A stretch of 64,000 nt of DNA from an uncultured Pseudomonadales bacterium (GTDB lineage Bacteria > Pseudomonadota > Gammaproteobacteria > Pseudomonadales > Porticoccaceae). Position 1 is the stretch's first letter. Every line of letters begins with the position of its first letter. The position numbers and the translations under genes are program-made. A model generated the notes under the pieces. That model worked only from the letters and a program-made list of their open reading frames with translations, was not told the DNA's origin and did no database searches. Location: positions 124,001-188,000 of the forward strand of contig CALSSA010000002.1 of NCBI GenBank assembly GCA_943788875.1, written 5' to 3'. Positions 27,241 to 38,070 of the stretch are shown piece after piece.

Positions 27241-30200
27241 CTACACTGCAGTCAGCAATTGCTGCAGTATTTTATTAACTTCTGAAAACCGTTGTTCCGC
27301 GCTGTCCATTGGCATAGTGAAACTCAGTTGGTCATTGTTTTGCAAGCGGAATATGGCGGGATTATTCTGCACCATACTGACAATAGTCATTGGCTCCACC
27401 GCTGTATTTTGAGTAAATTGTAGGCGGCCACCATTGGGTCCTGCTTCGATTTTTTTCAGACCCAACTGCTCGCCAAACTGGCGCAATTCTGCCAGCTGGA
27501 AGAGGGCTTTTACCTCATCCGGCAGCAGGCCAAAGCGATCGATCATTTCGACCTGCAGCTCATGGAGATGCTCTTTGGTCTGGCAGTTGGACAGGCGCTT
27601 GTAAAGAGTCAGGCGCATATTCACATCAGGCAGGTATTCGTCGGGAATCAGTGCGGGCAGGTGCATATTCACTTCAATACCTTGGTGCAGCGCGGCATCC
27701 AAATCTGGCTTGGCGCCATTGCGTATAGCATTGACCGCGCGATCGAGCATTTCAAGATAGAGGGTAAAGCCAATGGCCTGAATATGGCCACTCTGTTCTT
27801 CTCCCAACAGCTCTCCTGCCCCGCGAATCTCAAGATCATTAGTGGCCAGGGTAAATCCGGACCCCAGATGATCGGCGGCTGATATGGCTTCTAGGCGCTT
27901 GGTTGCGTCGGCGGTAAGTTTCTTATCTTGCGGCGTCATCAAATAGGCATAGGCCTGATGATGGGAGCGCCCAACTCGGCCGCGCAGCTGGTGCAGCTGC
28001 GCCAGCCCAAATTTATCTGCCCGTTCAATCAGAATGGTATTGGCGCTGGGCACATCAATGCCGGTCTCAATAATGGTAGTGCATACCAAAACATTGAAGC
28101 GCTGGTGATAGAATTCTGACATCACCTGTTCCAGTTGGCGCTCACGCATCTGGCCATGGGCGATCTTGATCCTCGCCTCTGGCACCAGTTCCGCCAGTTC
28201 GTCGGCGACTCGCTGAATGCTTTTGACATCGTTGTGCAAAAAGTACACCTGACCGCCGCGCAGTATTTCCCTGAGAATGGCTTCTCTGGTCACCCTAGAT
28301 TCCTGCTTACGCACAAAAGTTTTGACCGACAGTCGCTTGGCCGGTGGGGTGGCGATAATGGACAGATCGCGGATGCTGTGCATGGACATATTTAAAGTCC
28401 GCGGTATGGGAGTGGCGGTCATGGTGAGGATATCCACTGAGCTGCGCAGAGATTTTATTTTCTCTTTCTGGCGCACCCCAAAGCGGTGTTCTTCATCAAT
28501 GACCATAAGCCCCAGCTGGCTGAAATCTATTTTCGCATGGAGCAGCTTGTGTGTACTGATCAGAATATCCACTTTGCCTGCCTCGGTAGCGGCAATGATC
28601 TCTTCCTGCTCTTTATTGGTTTTAAACCTGGACAGTTCTTCCACTCGCACTGGCCAGTTGGCAAAGCGGTCGCGGAAATTTTGCAGATGCTGATGGGCGA
28701 GCAATGTAGTGGGTACCAGCACCACTACCTGCTTGCCACTGGAAACGGCGGTGAAGGCGGCGCGCATAGCCACTTCAGTTTTGCCAAAGCCGACATCGCC
28801 GCAGACCAGTCTATCCATGGGCTGACCGCTTAGCAGATCACGGCGCACAGCTTCGATGGCCTCCTGCTGGTCGGCGGTGGTTTCAAAGGCAAAGTCACTG
28901 CTGAACTTGTGATAATCCTCTTCGTTGCTGTCGCAGGCAAAGCCCTGACGAGCGGCGCGTCTGGAATAGATATCGAGTAGTTCGACGGCAGTGTCACGAA
29001 CCTGCTTGGCGGCTTTTTCTTTGGCCTTGTCCCATTTGTCGGTGCCCAGACGATTGAGTGGTGCCGCGACCTGATCGCCGCCTCCAAAGCGACTGATTAG
29101 GTGCAGTGAGGATACCGGCACATAGAGTTTGGCATCATCGGCATAGCTGAGCATAAGGAATTCCTGTACCGCTCGATCGACCTCTAATGTGATTAGTCCC
29201 TGATAGCGACCAACTCCATGTTCGATATGCACAACAGGGGAGCCGACCTTGAGTTCGGCAAGGTTTTTGAATACATAGTCCGGCGACTCGGAGGCTTTTG
29301 ACCTGCGCCGTCGCTGCATCACCTGCTGACCAAAAAGCTCGCCTTCGGTAATCAGGCAGATCTGCTGATCCGGGCAGTAGACGCCCTGATCTATGGGGTA
29401 GGTGGTGATGCCATAAGCATTGTCACCATCGACAAACTGCTGCCAGTGATCTACTTCGATGGGTTTGATGTCGATACTTTTTAACAGATCGGTAAGCACT
29501 TCTCTGCGGCCTGCAGACTCGGCGCAAAATAGTATCTTAGTGCCTCCTCTGGCACTTTTAACAGCCGCGCTTTCAATAAAGGCCTGCAGGCTGGCCAAGG
29601 GGTTGGCCAGCTTGGCATTAACGGCGACCTCTGGCACTGCATGCAGTTGCAGATTGCAGTATCCCTGACGCTCCTCCAGCTGCTGATGGCTGATAACGGT
29701 TCGGGCCAGCTGCTTGATCTGTTGGAACAGGGTCTCTGCAGGGATAAATATTTCCCCTGGGGGCAGAATAGGGCGCTCTGGATCTACGCCGTATTCTTCA
29801 TGACGGCTGTTGATATCCTGCCAGAAGCTCGCGGCTGCATCTTCGATGCCTGCATGGGTAAACAGCTGGACCTCGGTGGGCAGGTAATCGAACAATGTTG
29901 CCGTTTGCTCAAAGAACAGTGGCAGATAATATTCAATGCCCTGGGGGGCTATGCCATCGTTTATATCCTTGTAGATTGAGCACTTGCTCGGGTCATGATC
30001 AAAATGATCGTGCCAGTTATTGAGAAAGCGGTTGGTGGCTTCGCCGTCGGTGGGAAATTCTCTGGCCGGCAGCAGTAGCAGCTGGTCCACGGTTTCTGTG
30101 GTGCGCTGATTCTCTGGGTCAAACAGGCGCAGTGACTCGATCTCGTCGTCGAGTAGGTCGATACGGAATGGATTTTTCTCGCCCATGGGGTAGATATCAA

Positions 30201-30711
30201 TAATTGATCCGCGAAAGGCAAATTCACCATGCTCAAACACTGTGTCTACCCGGCGATAGCCTGCGCGGCCAAGCTGATCTTGCAGCTGGTTGCGATCTAA
30301 TTCTTCACCAATTTTGTAGCTGAAGCTGTGGGAGGCGACAAAGTCTATGGGGGCAATGCGGTGCATCAATGTTGAGAGCGGCACCACAATGATGCCCTGC
30401 CGGGCGCTGGGCAGGTTGGCCAGCGTCTGCAGTCTCTGGGAGATAATATCCTGATGGGGTGAGAAAATATCGTAGGGCAATGTTTCCCAGTCCGGGAAGC
30501 TATAGATCGGCAGCCGTTGCTCCGCGGTAAAAAATTGCAGGGCTCTGGTTTGCTCCGCTGCCTGACGCGCGGTTTCGGTCACCAGCATGGTTAAACCGGT
30601 GTATTTTAGCGCTGCCTCTGCCACCGCCAGTGCGCGGCCTGCGGCACGCAATTCACCCCAATGTTGTTTGTCGCCGGGCTTTGATGCGGGCTGCTGCTGA
30701 ATAATACTCAT
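27241..30711 (-). CDS. mfd: Transcription-repair coupling factor
   Basis: This 1156-residue Mfd displaces stalled RNA polymerase and recruits UvrA. The N-terminal UvrB-like module (LPTRAxx-like FPDWETLPYDIFSPHQ, RGSIIDIYP) is followed by the RNA-polymerase-interaction domain (VHIEHGVGRYQGL). The RecG-like translocase motor follows with Walker A GDVGFGKTEVAMRAAF, DEEHRFG, TMTATPIPRTL and the LRGRVGRS motif VI. A TRCF C-terminal domain completes the protein. Length matches other gammaproteobacterial Mfd proteins. Confidence 0.97.
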   Translation of the reverse strand: MSIIQQQPASKPGDKQHWGELRAAGRALAVAEAALKYTGLTMLVTETARQAAEQTRALQFFTAEQRLPIYSFPDWETLPYDIFSPHQDIISQRLQTLANLPSARQGIIVVPLSTLMHRIAPIDFVASHSFSYKIGEELDRNQLQDQLGRAGYRRVDTVFEHGEFAFRGSIIDIYPMGEKNPFRIDLLDDEIESLRLFDPENQRTTETVDQLLLLPAREFPTDGEATNRFLNNWHDHFDHDPSKCSIYKDINDGIAPQGIEYYLPLFFEQTATLFDYLPTEVQLFTHAGIEDAAASFWQDINSRHEEYGVDPERPILPPGEIFIPAETLFQQIKQLARTVISHQQLEERQGYCNLQLHAVPEVAVNAKLANPLASLQAFIESAAVKSARGGTKILFCAESAGRREVLTDLLKSIDIKPIEVDHWQQFVDGDNAYGITTYPIDQGVYCPDQQICLITEGELFGQQVMQRRRRSKASESPDYVFKNLAELKVGSPVVHIEHGVGRYQGLITLEVDRAVQEFLMLSYADDAKLYVPVSSLHLISRFGGGDQVAAPLNRLGTDKWDKAKEKAAKQVRDTAVELLDIYSRRAARQGFACDSNEEDYHKFSSDFAFETTADQQEAIEAVRRDLLSGQPMDRLVCGDVGFGKTEVAMRAAFTAVSSGKQVVVLVPTTLLAHQHLQNFRDRFANWPVRVEELSRFKTNKEQEEIIAATEAGKVDILISTHKLLHAKIDFSQLGLMVIDEEHRFGVRQKEKIKSLRSSVDILTMTATPIPRTLNMSMHSIRDLSIIATPPAKRLSVKTFVRKQESRVTREAILREILRGGQVYFLHNDVKSIQRVADELAELVPEARIKIAHGQMRERQLEQVMSEFYHQRFNVLVCTTIIETGIDVPSANTILIERADKFGLAQLHQLRGRVGRSHHQAYAYLMTPQDKKLTADATKRLEAISAADHLGSGFTLATNDLEIRGAGELLGEEQSGHIQAIGFTLYLEMLDRAVNAIRNGAKPDLDAALHQGIEVNMHLPALIPDEYLPDVNMRLTLYKRLSNCQTKEHLHELQVEMIDRFGLLPDEVKALFQLAELRQFGEQLGLKKIEAGPNGGRLQFTQNTAVEPMTIVSMVQNNPAIFRLQNNDQLSFTMPMDSAEQRFSEVNKILQQLLTAV

Positions 30712-30908
30712 AAATAATAGGTTTTTAGTCGTTGGCTGGTGGAGTCGCGGTTGCGTTAAATTGCCTGTGAGGACGCTATTCTACTTATGTCGGGGTATTG
30801 ATTGTAGGAATATCGTCTATCATCATGTTTAAATACGTAAGCATTGCCTGAATAGCTCGGCTAACTGATAATGCCATTTCTCAAAATTGGACTAAAAGGA
30901 CCTTTTGG

Positions 30909-32369
30909 ATGACTGATCAGAAACGACCATTGCCAGATGATTTTTTCAAGGATTGGAAACAACGAGAAGCATTGGCCGAGGGGATGATCCCTGTTATTGG
31001 CAAGCTGTACCGCGAGCATAATGTCAGTGCCTATATGTATGGCAATAATATGGTCAACAAGTCAGTCACCGACCTGATGAAAGCTCACCGCTTTGTGCGT
31101 CAGGTGGAAATGAATGAACTCTCTGAGTTTGAAACTGCACCTATGCTTAATGCGATTGCCAAGCTGAAGCTAGGTCCGGCTCATTTGGACCTGGGCAAGA
31201 TGGTGGTGAAGTTTCAGCAGGGCGGCAATGGCCGCTCGGTAGAAGAATTTGTTAATGATGAGCTGGCCAATATTATTGGCTCTGACATCAAACCATTGCC
31301 TCAGCCTCAGGATGTAGTGCTGTATGGCTTTGGTCGTATTGGCCGTTTAGTGGCGAGAATACTGATTGATAAAGCGGGTGGCGGCGATGTGTTGCGGCTG
31401 CGCGCTATCGTGATTCGCAAGGGCAAGTTGGACAATGATCTGGAGAAGCGCGCGGCACTATTGCGACGGGACTCTGTGCATGGCTCCTTTAAAGGCACCA
31501 TTCGGGTGCTTAGTGAAAGCAATACGCTGGTGGTGAATGGCAACCCGATTAAGGTCATCTACGCCAACAGTCCGGAAGAAATTGATTACACCGAATACGG
31601 CATCAACAGTGCGCTGATTGTTGATAATACTGGTGTGTGGAAAGACAGTGCCGGTCTCGGCGGTCATCTGCGCCCAGGGGCGTCCAAGGTGTTGCTGACT
31701 GCGCCTGCCGGTGATGATATTCCCAATATTGTGTATGGCATTAATCACCATGAAATTACCCCAGAACGAAAAATTATTTCGGCGGCCTCCTGTACCACCA
31801 ATGCTATTGTGCCGGTACTGAAATGTCTACTCGATGAGTACGGTATTAACAATGGTCATGTGGAAACTGTGCATGCATTTACCAATGACCAGAATCTGAT
31901 TGATAACTACCACAAAGGCGATCGCCGTGGTCGCAGTGCGCCGCTGAATATGGTGTTGACCTCCACCGGTGCTGCCAAGGCAGTAGCCAAGGCGATACCA
32001 GAGCTAAAAGGCAAGCTGACCGGCAATGCTATTCGTGTGCCTACGCCCAATGTGTCTATGGCAATTCTCAACCTTCAGCTGGGTAGAGATACCAATGTTG
32101 ACGAGCTCAATGAATTTTTGCGCCAGAAGGCTCTGCACTCAAGTCTGCAGCAGCAGATTGGCTATACGGTGTCCACAGAGGCGGTGTCCACTGACTTTGT
32201 TGGCTCCCGTCAGGCCTGTGTGCTGGATTCTAAAGCGACCATTGTCGATGGCAATAGCTGTGTTCTGTACTGCTGGTACGACAATGAATTTGGTTACAGC
32301 TGTCAGGTAGTGCGCTGTCTCGAGAAGTTCGCTGGCGTGGTTTGGCCTAGCTATCCTCTCGAGCGTTAA
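30909..32369 (+). CDS. gap: Glyceraldehyde-3-phosphate dehydrogenase, long form
   Basis: At 486 residues this is about 150 longer than classical GAPDH. A roughly 130-residue N-terminal extension precedes the NAD-binding domain (VLYGFGRIGRLVARIL). The catalytic Cys is C295 in SAASCTTNAIVPVL; TSTGAAKAVAKAIPEL and YDNEFGYS complete the family. The long form lies between mfd and nqrA in Pseudomonas as well (from memory) and may favour gluconeogenic or NADP-linked use. AAGGA lies just upstream of the ATG; divergent from mfd. Confidence 0.93.
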   Translation: MTDQKRPLPDDFFKDWKQREALAEGMIPVIGKLYREHNVSAYMYGNNMVNKSVTDLMKAHRFVRQVEMNELSEFETAPMLNAIAKLKLGPAHLDLGKMVVKFQQGGNGRSVEEFVNDELANIIGSDIKPLPQPQDVVLYGFGRIGRLVARILIDKAGGGDVLRLRAIVIRKGKLDNDLEKRAALLRRDSVHGSFKGTIRVLSESNTLVVNGNPIKVIYANSPEEIDYTEYGINSALIVDNTGVWKDSAGLGGHLRPGASKVLLTAPAGDDIPNIVYGINHHEITPERKIISAASCTTNAIVPVLKCLLDEYGINNGHVETVHAFTNDQNLIDNYHKGDRRGRSAPLNMVLTSTGAAKAVAKAIPELKGKLTGNAIRVPTPNVSMAILNLQLGRDTNVDELNEFLRQKALHSSLQQQIGYTVSTEAVSTDFVGSRQACVLDSKATIVDGNSCVLYCWYDNEFGYSCQVVRCLEKFAGVVWPSYPLER

Positions 32370-32390
32370 AACGATTACAAGGGCATCGCT

Positions 32391-33170
32391 ATGCTGGTAG
32401 AGCAAATCTGGACAGATAATCCGCTGCGCAATTTTCATTATCTGATTGCCTGTCCGGATACCCTCGAGGCTCTGGCGATAGACCCCTATGACCACCAGCT
32501 GGTGCTGCAGCGTGCTGAGGCACTGGGCTGGAATATCCGCCAGATTGTCAATACCCATGAACACTTTGATCATATTGATGGCAATCAGGCCATGGTTGCC
32601 GCCACTGGCGCCTTGGTACTGGCCCATGCCAATGCCAGAGATAAAATTGCAGGTATGGATACCGGCCTGCAGGCTGGCTCAATGATAAAAGTAGGCACCT
32701 CAGTGGAATTGGAAGTGCTGGATACACCTGGACACACAATGTCCCATGTCTGTCTGCTGTCCCGAACGGAGCCACCGGCGCTGTTTAGCGGTGATACGCT
32801 GTTTAATGCGGGCGTGGGGCACTGTCATGCCGGGGGTGATCCTGAGGTGTTGGCCAACACTGTGTTTAAACAGATGGCGGCACTGGGTGAGGGCACACTG
32901 CTCTATCCCGGGCATGATTATATGGTCAATAACCTGCGTTTTACCCTGGACCGGGAGCCTAACAATAGGGCGGCCCAGACTTTGCTGGCTGAGGTCGAGA
33001 ATCAGGATCCCAATCAGGCTCTGATTACTAATCTGGCTCAGGAGCGGCAGATCAACACGTTTTTCCGCACTGACAGCGCCGAAGTTATCGAAAACCTACC
33101 GCAATTGCCCCCAGAGCCCAGCGATAAAGATGTTTTTCTAGCCCTGCGTGAATGTCGCAATCGCTGGTAA
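32391..33170 (+). CDS. gloB: Hydroxyacylglutathione hydrolase-like metallo-beta-lactamase-fold protein
   Basis: The 259-residue protein has the binuclear-metal motif NTHEHFDHIDG, then the downstream ligands in DTPGHTMSHVCLLS, FSGDTLFNAGVGHC and LLYPGHDYMVNN, the layout of glyoxalase II. That enzyme hydrolyses S-D-lactoylglutathione in methylglyoxal detoxification. It starts 21 bp after gap in the same direction, a sensible pairing because methylglyoxal derives from triose phosphates. A related thioesterase specificity cannot be excluded. Confidence 0.85.
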   Translation: MLVEQIWTDNPLRNFHYLIACPDTLEALAIDPYDHQLVLQRAEALGWNIRQIVNTHEHFDHIDGNQAMVAATGALVLAHANARDKIAGMDTGLQAGSMIKVGTSVELEVLDTPGHTMSHVCLLSRTEPPALFSGDTLFNAGVGHCHAGGDPEVLANTVFKQMAALGEGTLLYPGHDYMVNNLRFTLDREPNNRAAQTLLAEVENQDPNQALITNLAQERQINTFFRTDSAEVIENLPQLPPEPSDKDVFLALRECRNRW

Positions 33171-33256
33171 TTGTCTCTTCCCGGGCAGTATTGCCCGATC
33201 ATTGCCGACACAACTCAAAAAAAAGCCAAAGATTGACGTTTAAAGTGCTACAGCGC

Positions 33257-33285
33257 TGGATTCACAGCGGATAGACATTTATAAT
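33257..33285 (+). promoter_or_regulatory. Candidate promoter for the nqr operon
   Basis: A perfect TATAAT at 33280-33285 lies 17 bp after TGGATT, a weak -35 (3 of 6 matches), followed by a GC-rich discriminator. It is 180 bp upstream of nqrA. The rest of the 294-bp gap contains a short open frame (33321-33443) that may be chance. Confidence 0.4.
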
Positions 33286-33464
33286 CCCGCGCAATCTTAT
33301 TCGGCCAGTTTTGACCCTGATATCCGGGGCCAGTTAATGGACGTGACTACAACGATATTTGCAACTTTCTCGAACTTGACCCTAAGTTGGAGTGGCGTCC
33401 ATGTGAATGGTCGCCAATGTTTGGTTTTGCAGCCAGAATTTAAATTAAACTAGTGGTATTTCCT

Positions 33465-34805
33465 ATGATCAAAGTTCGTCGCGGATTAGATCTGCCTATT
33501 GCCGGTGCGCCGGAGCAGATTATTCACGATGGCCCCAAGATAAGCCAGGTTGCGATAGTGGGTTCAGACTATCCGGGCATGAAGCCAACCATGGCTGTGC
33601 GCGAAGGTGATCGCGTTACCAGGGGTCAGGTACTATTTTCTGACAAGAAAAATCCCGGTGTTGTTTTTACTGCACCAGCGGCAGGTAAGGTCGTTGCTGT
33701 AAACCGCGGAGAGCGGAGAGTATTTCAGTCGTTGGTTATCGATGTCAGTGGGGTTAAGGCTGAGAAGTTTAAGTCTTACAAGCCTGCACAGCTCGAGACA
33801 TTAGACCGCGCTGCAGTGGTTGAGAACTTGGTTAACTCGGGGCAGTGGGTTGCTCTGCGCACCAGACCTTATTCAAAGGTCCCTGCAATTGATTCCGTAC
33901 CAGCTTCGATCTTTGTCACTGCCATGGATACCAATCCACTGGCGGCAGATCCGGCCGTGGTCATTGCCCAGCGCAGTGAAGATTTTGCCAATGGTCTGAA
34001 AGTATTAGCCCGTTTGACTGATGGCCCGGTCAATGTCTGTGTCGCACCAGACTCAGGTGTTTCAGGCGAAGAGATTGATGGCGTTCGCGACATCAGCTTT
34101 AGTGGCCCCCATCCTGCTGGTTTGCCCGGCACTCATATTCATTTTGTTGATCCGGTCAGTGCAGACAAAACTGTCTGGTCTATCGGCTATCAGGATGTGA
34201 TTGCCACTGGTGCTCTGTTCACCTCAGGTAAGCTGGACACAGCTCGCGTTGTTGCTCTGGGCGGCCCTCAGGTGTCACAACCCAGATTGCTGACCACTCA
34301 GCTTGGTGCCAACCTCAACCAGTTGGTGATTGGTGAATTGGCCAATGATGAAAATCGAATTATTTCTGGATCTGTGCTGGCTGGCCGCAAGGCTGCCGGG
34401 TCCTTTGCTTTTCTTGGCCGCTATCACAGTCAGGTTTCAGTGATTCGCGAAGGTCGCGAGCGAGAATTTCTGCACTATCTGCGCGCCGGTGTGAATAAGC
34501 ATTCTGCACTGCCGATCTTTTTCTCTTCGTTAACTAAAAAATTATTCAATATGACCTCCAGCACCAATGGCAGCGAACGCGCCATGGTTCCAGTGGGTGG
34601 CTATGAAGATGTAACGGCGCTGGATCTGCTGCCTGTGCAGCTGCTGCGCTCGCTGATTGTGGGTGATACAGAAATGGCTCAGAAGTTGGGCTGTCTGGAA
34701 TTGGACGAAGAAGATGTTGGCCTCTATACCTATGTTTGCGTTGGTAAACATGAGTACGGCGGCATTCTGCGTGACAATCTAACTAGAATTGAAAAGGAGG
34801 GTTAA
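33465..34805 (+). CDS. nqrA: Na+-translocating NADH:quinone reductase subunit A
   Basis: The 446-residue soluble subunit starts [14 protein letters not shown], the family's standard opening, so ATG 33465 is chosen over a GTG four codons earlier. It lies on the cytoplasmic side of the complex and is linked to ubiquinone binding. First gene of a tight nqrABCDEF-apbE-nqrM operon. Confidence 0.96.
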   Translation: MIKVRRGLDLPIAGAPEQIIHDGPKISQVAIVGSDYPGMKPTMAVREGDRVTRGQVLFSDKKNPGVVFTAPAAGKVVAVNRGERRVFQSLVIDVSGVKAEKFKSYKPAQLETLDRAAVVENLVNSGQWVALRTRPYSKVPAIDSVPASIFVTAMDTNPLAADPAVVIAQRSEDFANGLKVLARLTDGPVNVCVAPDSGVSGEEIDGVRDISFSGPHPAGLPGTHIHFVDPVSADKTVWSIGYQDVIATGALFTSGKLDTARVVALGGPQVSQPRLLTTQLGANLNQLVIGELANDENRIISGSVLAGRKAAGSFAFLGRYHSQVSVIREGREREFLHYLRAGVNKHSALPIFFSSLTKKLFNMTSSTNGSERAMVPVGGYEDVTALDLLPVQLLRSLIVGDTEMAQKLGCLELDEEDVGLYTYVCVGKHEYGGILRDNLTRIEKEG

Positions 34806-34809
34806 GCCC

Positions 34810-36003
34810 ATGATGCGTAATCTTCTCGATAAATTAGAACCAAACTTTCATAAGGGCGGCAAATGGGAAAAGTGGTATGCACTTTTCGAAGCGGTCGACA
34901 CTGCTCTGTACAAGCCGTCTGATATTACCAAGAACAGTTCTCATGTTCGCGACGGTATCGATCTGAAGCGTGTGATGATCACGGTATGGCTGGCCACTTT
35001 CCCGACTATGTTTTTCGGTATGTGGAACATTGGTTTTCAGGCCAATACCATTATGGCGGACATGGGCATGGTCTCCCAAGAGGGCCTGCGCGGCGTCTTT
35101 ATTGGTCTGCTGGCTGGCTACGATGCCACAAGCCTGTGGGACAATATGATCCATGGCGCGGCTTACTTTCTGCCGATTTACATGACTACCTTTATAGTGG
35201 GCGGTTTCTGGGAAGTACTGTTTGCCTCGGTGCGTGGTCATGAAGTGAATGAAGGCTTCTTTGTAACCTCGATTCTGTTTGCCCTCTGTTGCCCGCCAGA
35301 TCTGCCGCTGTGGATGGTGGCTGTAGGTATCAGCTTTGGTATTGTGATTGGTAAAGAAGTGTTTGGCGGTACCGGCAAAAATTTCCTTAACCCCGCGCTT
35401 ACCGGTCGTGCATTCCTTTACTTTGCTTACCCTGCGTATATGTCTGGGGATGCAGTTTGGTCTGCAGTGGATGGCTACACTGGCGCTACTATGCTGTCTG
35501 TGGCTGCCGCTGACGGTATGGTTGCTCTGCAGCAGGGCGTTACCTGGATGCAGGCCTTTATCGGCACTATTCAGGGCTCCATCGGTGAGACTTCAACCCT
35601 GGCTATTCTGATGGGTGCGGTGTTGCTGCTGGTCATGCGCATTGCCTCCTGGCGAATTATTTCCGGTGTGCTGATTGGCTCTGCTGCGCTGTCCCTACTA
35701 TTTAACAACATTGATTCAACCAACCCCATGTTCGCCATGCCGTTCTACTGGCACTGGGTGATTGGCGGTTTTGCCTTTGGTGCCATCTTTATGGCCACGG
35801 ACCCGGTGTCAGCGGCGATGACCAATACAGGCAAGTTCTGGTATGGCATTTTAATCGGCGTAATGGTGATTCTGATCCGTGTGGTTAACCCCGCGTTCCC
35901 AGAGGGCATGATGCTGGCGATTCTGTTTGCTAATCTATTTGCGCCGCTGTTCGACCACTGGGTTGTGCAGGGCAATATCAAAAGGAGACTGGCTCGTGGG
36001 TAA
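34810..36003 (+). CDS. nqrB: Na+-NQR subunit B, membrane subunit with covalent FMN
   Basis: The 397-residue integral membrane protein has about ten helices. The flavinylation motif DGYTGATML places the FMN-carrying Thr at residue 227. The ATG at 34810 is selected by AGGAGG at 34795-34800. The N-terminal [20 protein letters not shown] segment is typical. It forms part of the Na+ path; ApbE, encoded downstream, attaches the FMN. Confidence 0.97.
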   Translation: MMRNLLDKLEPNFHKGGKWEKWYALFEAVDTALYKPSDITKNSSHVRDGIDLKRVMITVWLATFPTMFFGMWNIGFQANTIMADMGMVSQEGLRGVFIGLLAGYDATSLWDNMIHGAAYFLPIYMTTFIVGGFWEVLFASVRGHEVNEGFFVTSILFALCCPPDLPLWMVAVGISFGIVIGKEVFGGTGKNFLNPALTGRAFLYFAYPAYMSGDAVWSAVDGYTGATMLSVAAADGMVALQQGVTWMQAFIGTIQGSIGETSTLAILMGAVLLLVMRIASWRIISGVLIGSAALSLLFNNIDSTNPMFAMPFYWHWVIGGFAFGAIFMATDPVSAAMTNTGKFWYGILIGVMVILIRVVNPAFPEGMMLAILFANLFAPLFDHWVVQGNIKRRLARG

Positions 36004-36763
36004 TGACAGTATTTCTAAAACATTTGGCGTAGCATTCGCCCTCTGTGTGGTCTGCGCTGTGGTGGTTTCCAGTGCCGCGGTGATTTTGCGACCCACTCAG
36101 GAAGTGAACAAGCTGCTGGATCTGAAAACCAATATTCTCGCCTCTGCAGGACTACTGCAAGAGGGCGTTTCTATTGAGACTCAGTTTAAGCAAATCAGCA
36201 CTCGCGTTGTGGATCTGCAGACTGGCGAGTTTACCGACGCTGTGGATGCGGCTACCTATGATCAGCGCAAGGCCTCCAAGGACCCGGCACTCTCTATGGC
36301 TCTGGATCCCAAACAGGATCCGGCCAAGATTAAGCGCCGCGCTAATTATGCCACTGTGTATATGGTTGAAGGTGAGCAGGGCATTGAGAAGATTATCCTG
36401 CCGATCAAAGGCTATGGCCTGTGGTCGACTCTGTATGGATTTCTGGCTCTGGAAGCTGACCTTGAGACTGTCGCCGGTATCGGTTTCTACGAGCACACCG
36501 AGACTCCTGGTCTGGGTGGCGAAGTGGATAACCCGAGATGGAAAGCTAGTTGGGTTGGCAAGCAAGCCTATAAGCAGGGTGAACTGGCGATTACGGTATT
36601 GAAAGGCAAAGCTGATATGAGTCGTGCAGGCTCTGAATCTCAGATCGATGGTCTGGCTGGTGCCACATTGACTACCAGAGGTGTTGATAATCTGGTGCGT
36701 TACTGGCTGGGTGATCAGGGTTTTCGACCACTGATCAATTCTTTAAAATCAGGGGAGGCCTAA
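35996..36763 (+). CDS. nqrC: Na+-NQR subunit C, covalent FMN subunit
   Basis: The 255-residue protein has one N-terminal membrane helix and a periplasmic FMN-binding domain. The motif is DGLAGATLT, with Ala where the usual flavinylation motif (D-G-x-S/T-G-A-T) has Ser or Thr; the acceptor Thr itself is kept. It starts with GTG at 35996, supported by AGGAG 7 bp upstream, and overlaps nqrB by 8 bp. Confidence 0.95.
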   Translation: MGNDSISKTFGVAFALCVVCAVVVSSAAVILRPTQEVNKLLDLKTNILASAGLLQEGVSIETQFKQISTRVVDLQTGEFTDAVDAATYDQRKASKDPALSMALDPKQDPAKIKRRANYATVYMVEGEQGIEKIILPIKGYGLWSTLYGFLALEADLETVAGIGFYEHTETPGLGGEVDNPRWKASWVGKQAYKQGELAITVLKGKADMSRAGSESQIDGLAGATLTTRGVDNLVRYWLGDQGFRPLINSLKSGEA

Positions 36764-36766
36764 ACA

Positions 36767-37429
36767 ATGTCAAAAGTTAAAGACACCTTGTTGGAGCCAA
36801 TTGTCGCCAATAACCCCGTCGCACTGCAGATTCTGGGAATCTGTTCAGCGCTGGCAGTAACCTCAAGCATGAAGGTTGCCTTTGTAATGTGCCTGGCACT
36901 GACCACTGTGGCGGCATTTGCCAATCTGTTTGTTTCTATTATCCGCAACCATATCCCTAACAGTATTCGCATCATTGTGCAGATGACTATTATTGCCTCG
37001 CTGGTAATTGTTGTGGATCAGGTGCTCAAGGCGGTGGCCTACGATATCAGCAAGCAGCTGTCAGTATTTGTGGGTCTGATTATCACCAACTGTATTGTGA
37101 TGGGCCGCGCTGAAGCCTTCGCTATGAAAAACCCGCCCATGGCGAGTTTTTACGACGGCATAGGCAATGGTCTGGGTTACAGCATGATACTGATGGTGGT
37201 GGCATTTTTCCGCGAGCTGTTTGGTGCCGGCAAGCTGTGGGGCTACGAAGTCCTGAGCCTGACTACCGACGGTGGCTGGTATGTGGCTAACGGTATGATG
37301 TTAATGGCACCCAGTGCCTTCTTCCTGATCGGTTTGTTGATCTGGGTGATCCGTATCTACGATAAAAAGCAGGTGGAGCAGCCAGACTTTAAAATCACTG
37401 CTAACAGTCGTCCGAGCGAGGTGGCCTAA
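36767..37429 (+). CDS. nqrD: Na+-NQR subunit D
   Basis: The 220-residue protein has six hydrophobic helices and the opening [20 protein letters not shown]. The half-motif [12 protein letters not shown] supplies Cys ligands for the intramembrane iron centre shared with NqrE. A strong AGGGGAGG site lies 8 bp before the ATG; 3 bp separate it from nqrC. Confidence 0.97.
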   Translation: MSKVKDTLLEPIVANNPVALQILGICSALAVTSSMKVAFVMCLALTTVAAFANLFVSIIRNHIPNSIRIIVQMTIIASLVIVVDQVLKAVAYDISKQLSVFVGLIITNCIVMGRAEAFAMKNPPMASFYDGIGNGLGYSMILMVVAFFRELFGAGKLWGYEVLSLTTDGGWYVANGMMLMAPSAFFLIGLLIWVIRIYDKKQVEQPDFKITANSRPSEVA

Positions 37430-38037
37430 TGGAACATTATCTGAGTATCCTAGTCCGCTCGATCTTTATTGATAATATCGCCCTGAGTATGTTTCTGGGT
37501 ATGTGTACCTTCCTGGCCCTGTCGAAGAAAATCGATGCCGCCATAGGTCTGGGTATCGCCGTGATTGTGGTTCAGACCATTACTGTGCCGGTCAACAATC
37601 TACTGCTCAACTATCTGCTGGCCGATGGCGCACTGGCCTGGGCTGGCCTGCCTGATGTGGACTTGAGTTTCTTGATGTATCTGTGTTTTATCGGCGTGAT
37701 TGCCGCCATGGTGCAGATACTGGAGATGGTGCTGGATAAATATGTGCCTGCGCTGTACAACGCGCTGGGCGTGTTTTTGCCCCTGATTACCGTGAACTGT
37801 GCGATTCTGGGTGGCTCACTGCTGATGGCAGAGCGCGGCTTTGATTTTGCTGAATCCGTGGTTTATGGTCTGGGTTCTGGTACGTCCTGGGCACTGGCTA
37901 TCGCAGTGTTGGCGGGCATTCGTGAAAAGTTAAAATATAGTGATATTCCAGAAGGCCTACAGGGGCTGGGTATCGTATTCATTACCGTGGGTCTTATATC
38001 GCTGGGCTTTATGTCCTTCGGTGGTATTGATATCTAA
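37429..38037 (+). CDS. nqrE: Na+-NQR subunit E
   Basis: The 202-residue six-helix membrane protein is inverted in topology relative to NqrD. The motifs [12 protein letters not shown] and [13 protein letters not shown] carry the Cys residues for the intramembrane Fe centre. Its ATG shares one base with the nqrD stop (TAATGG), so translation is coupled. Confidence 0.97.
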   Translation: MEHYLSILVRSIFIDNIALSMFLGMCTFLALSKKIDAAIGLGIAVIVVQTITVPVNNLLLNYLLADGALAWAGLPDVDLSFLMYLCFIGVIAAMVQILEMVLDKYVPALYNALGVFLPLITVNCAILGGSLLMAERGFDFAESVVYGLGSGTSWALAIAVLAGIREKLKYSDIPEGLQGLGIVFITVGLISLGFMSFGGIDI

Positions 38038-38070
38038 GCAAAGCCTGTAATAACGGAGAAATAACAGAGT

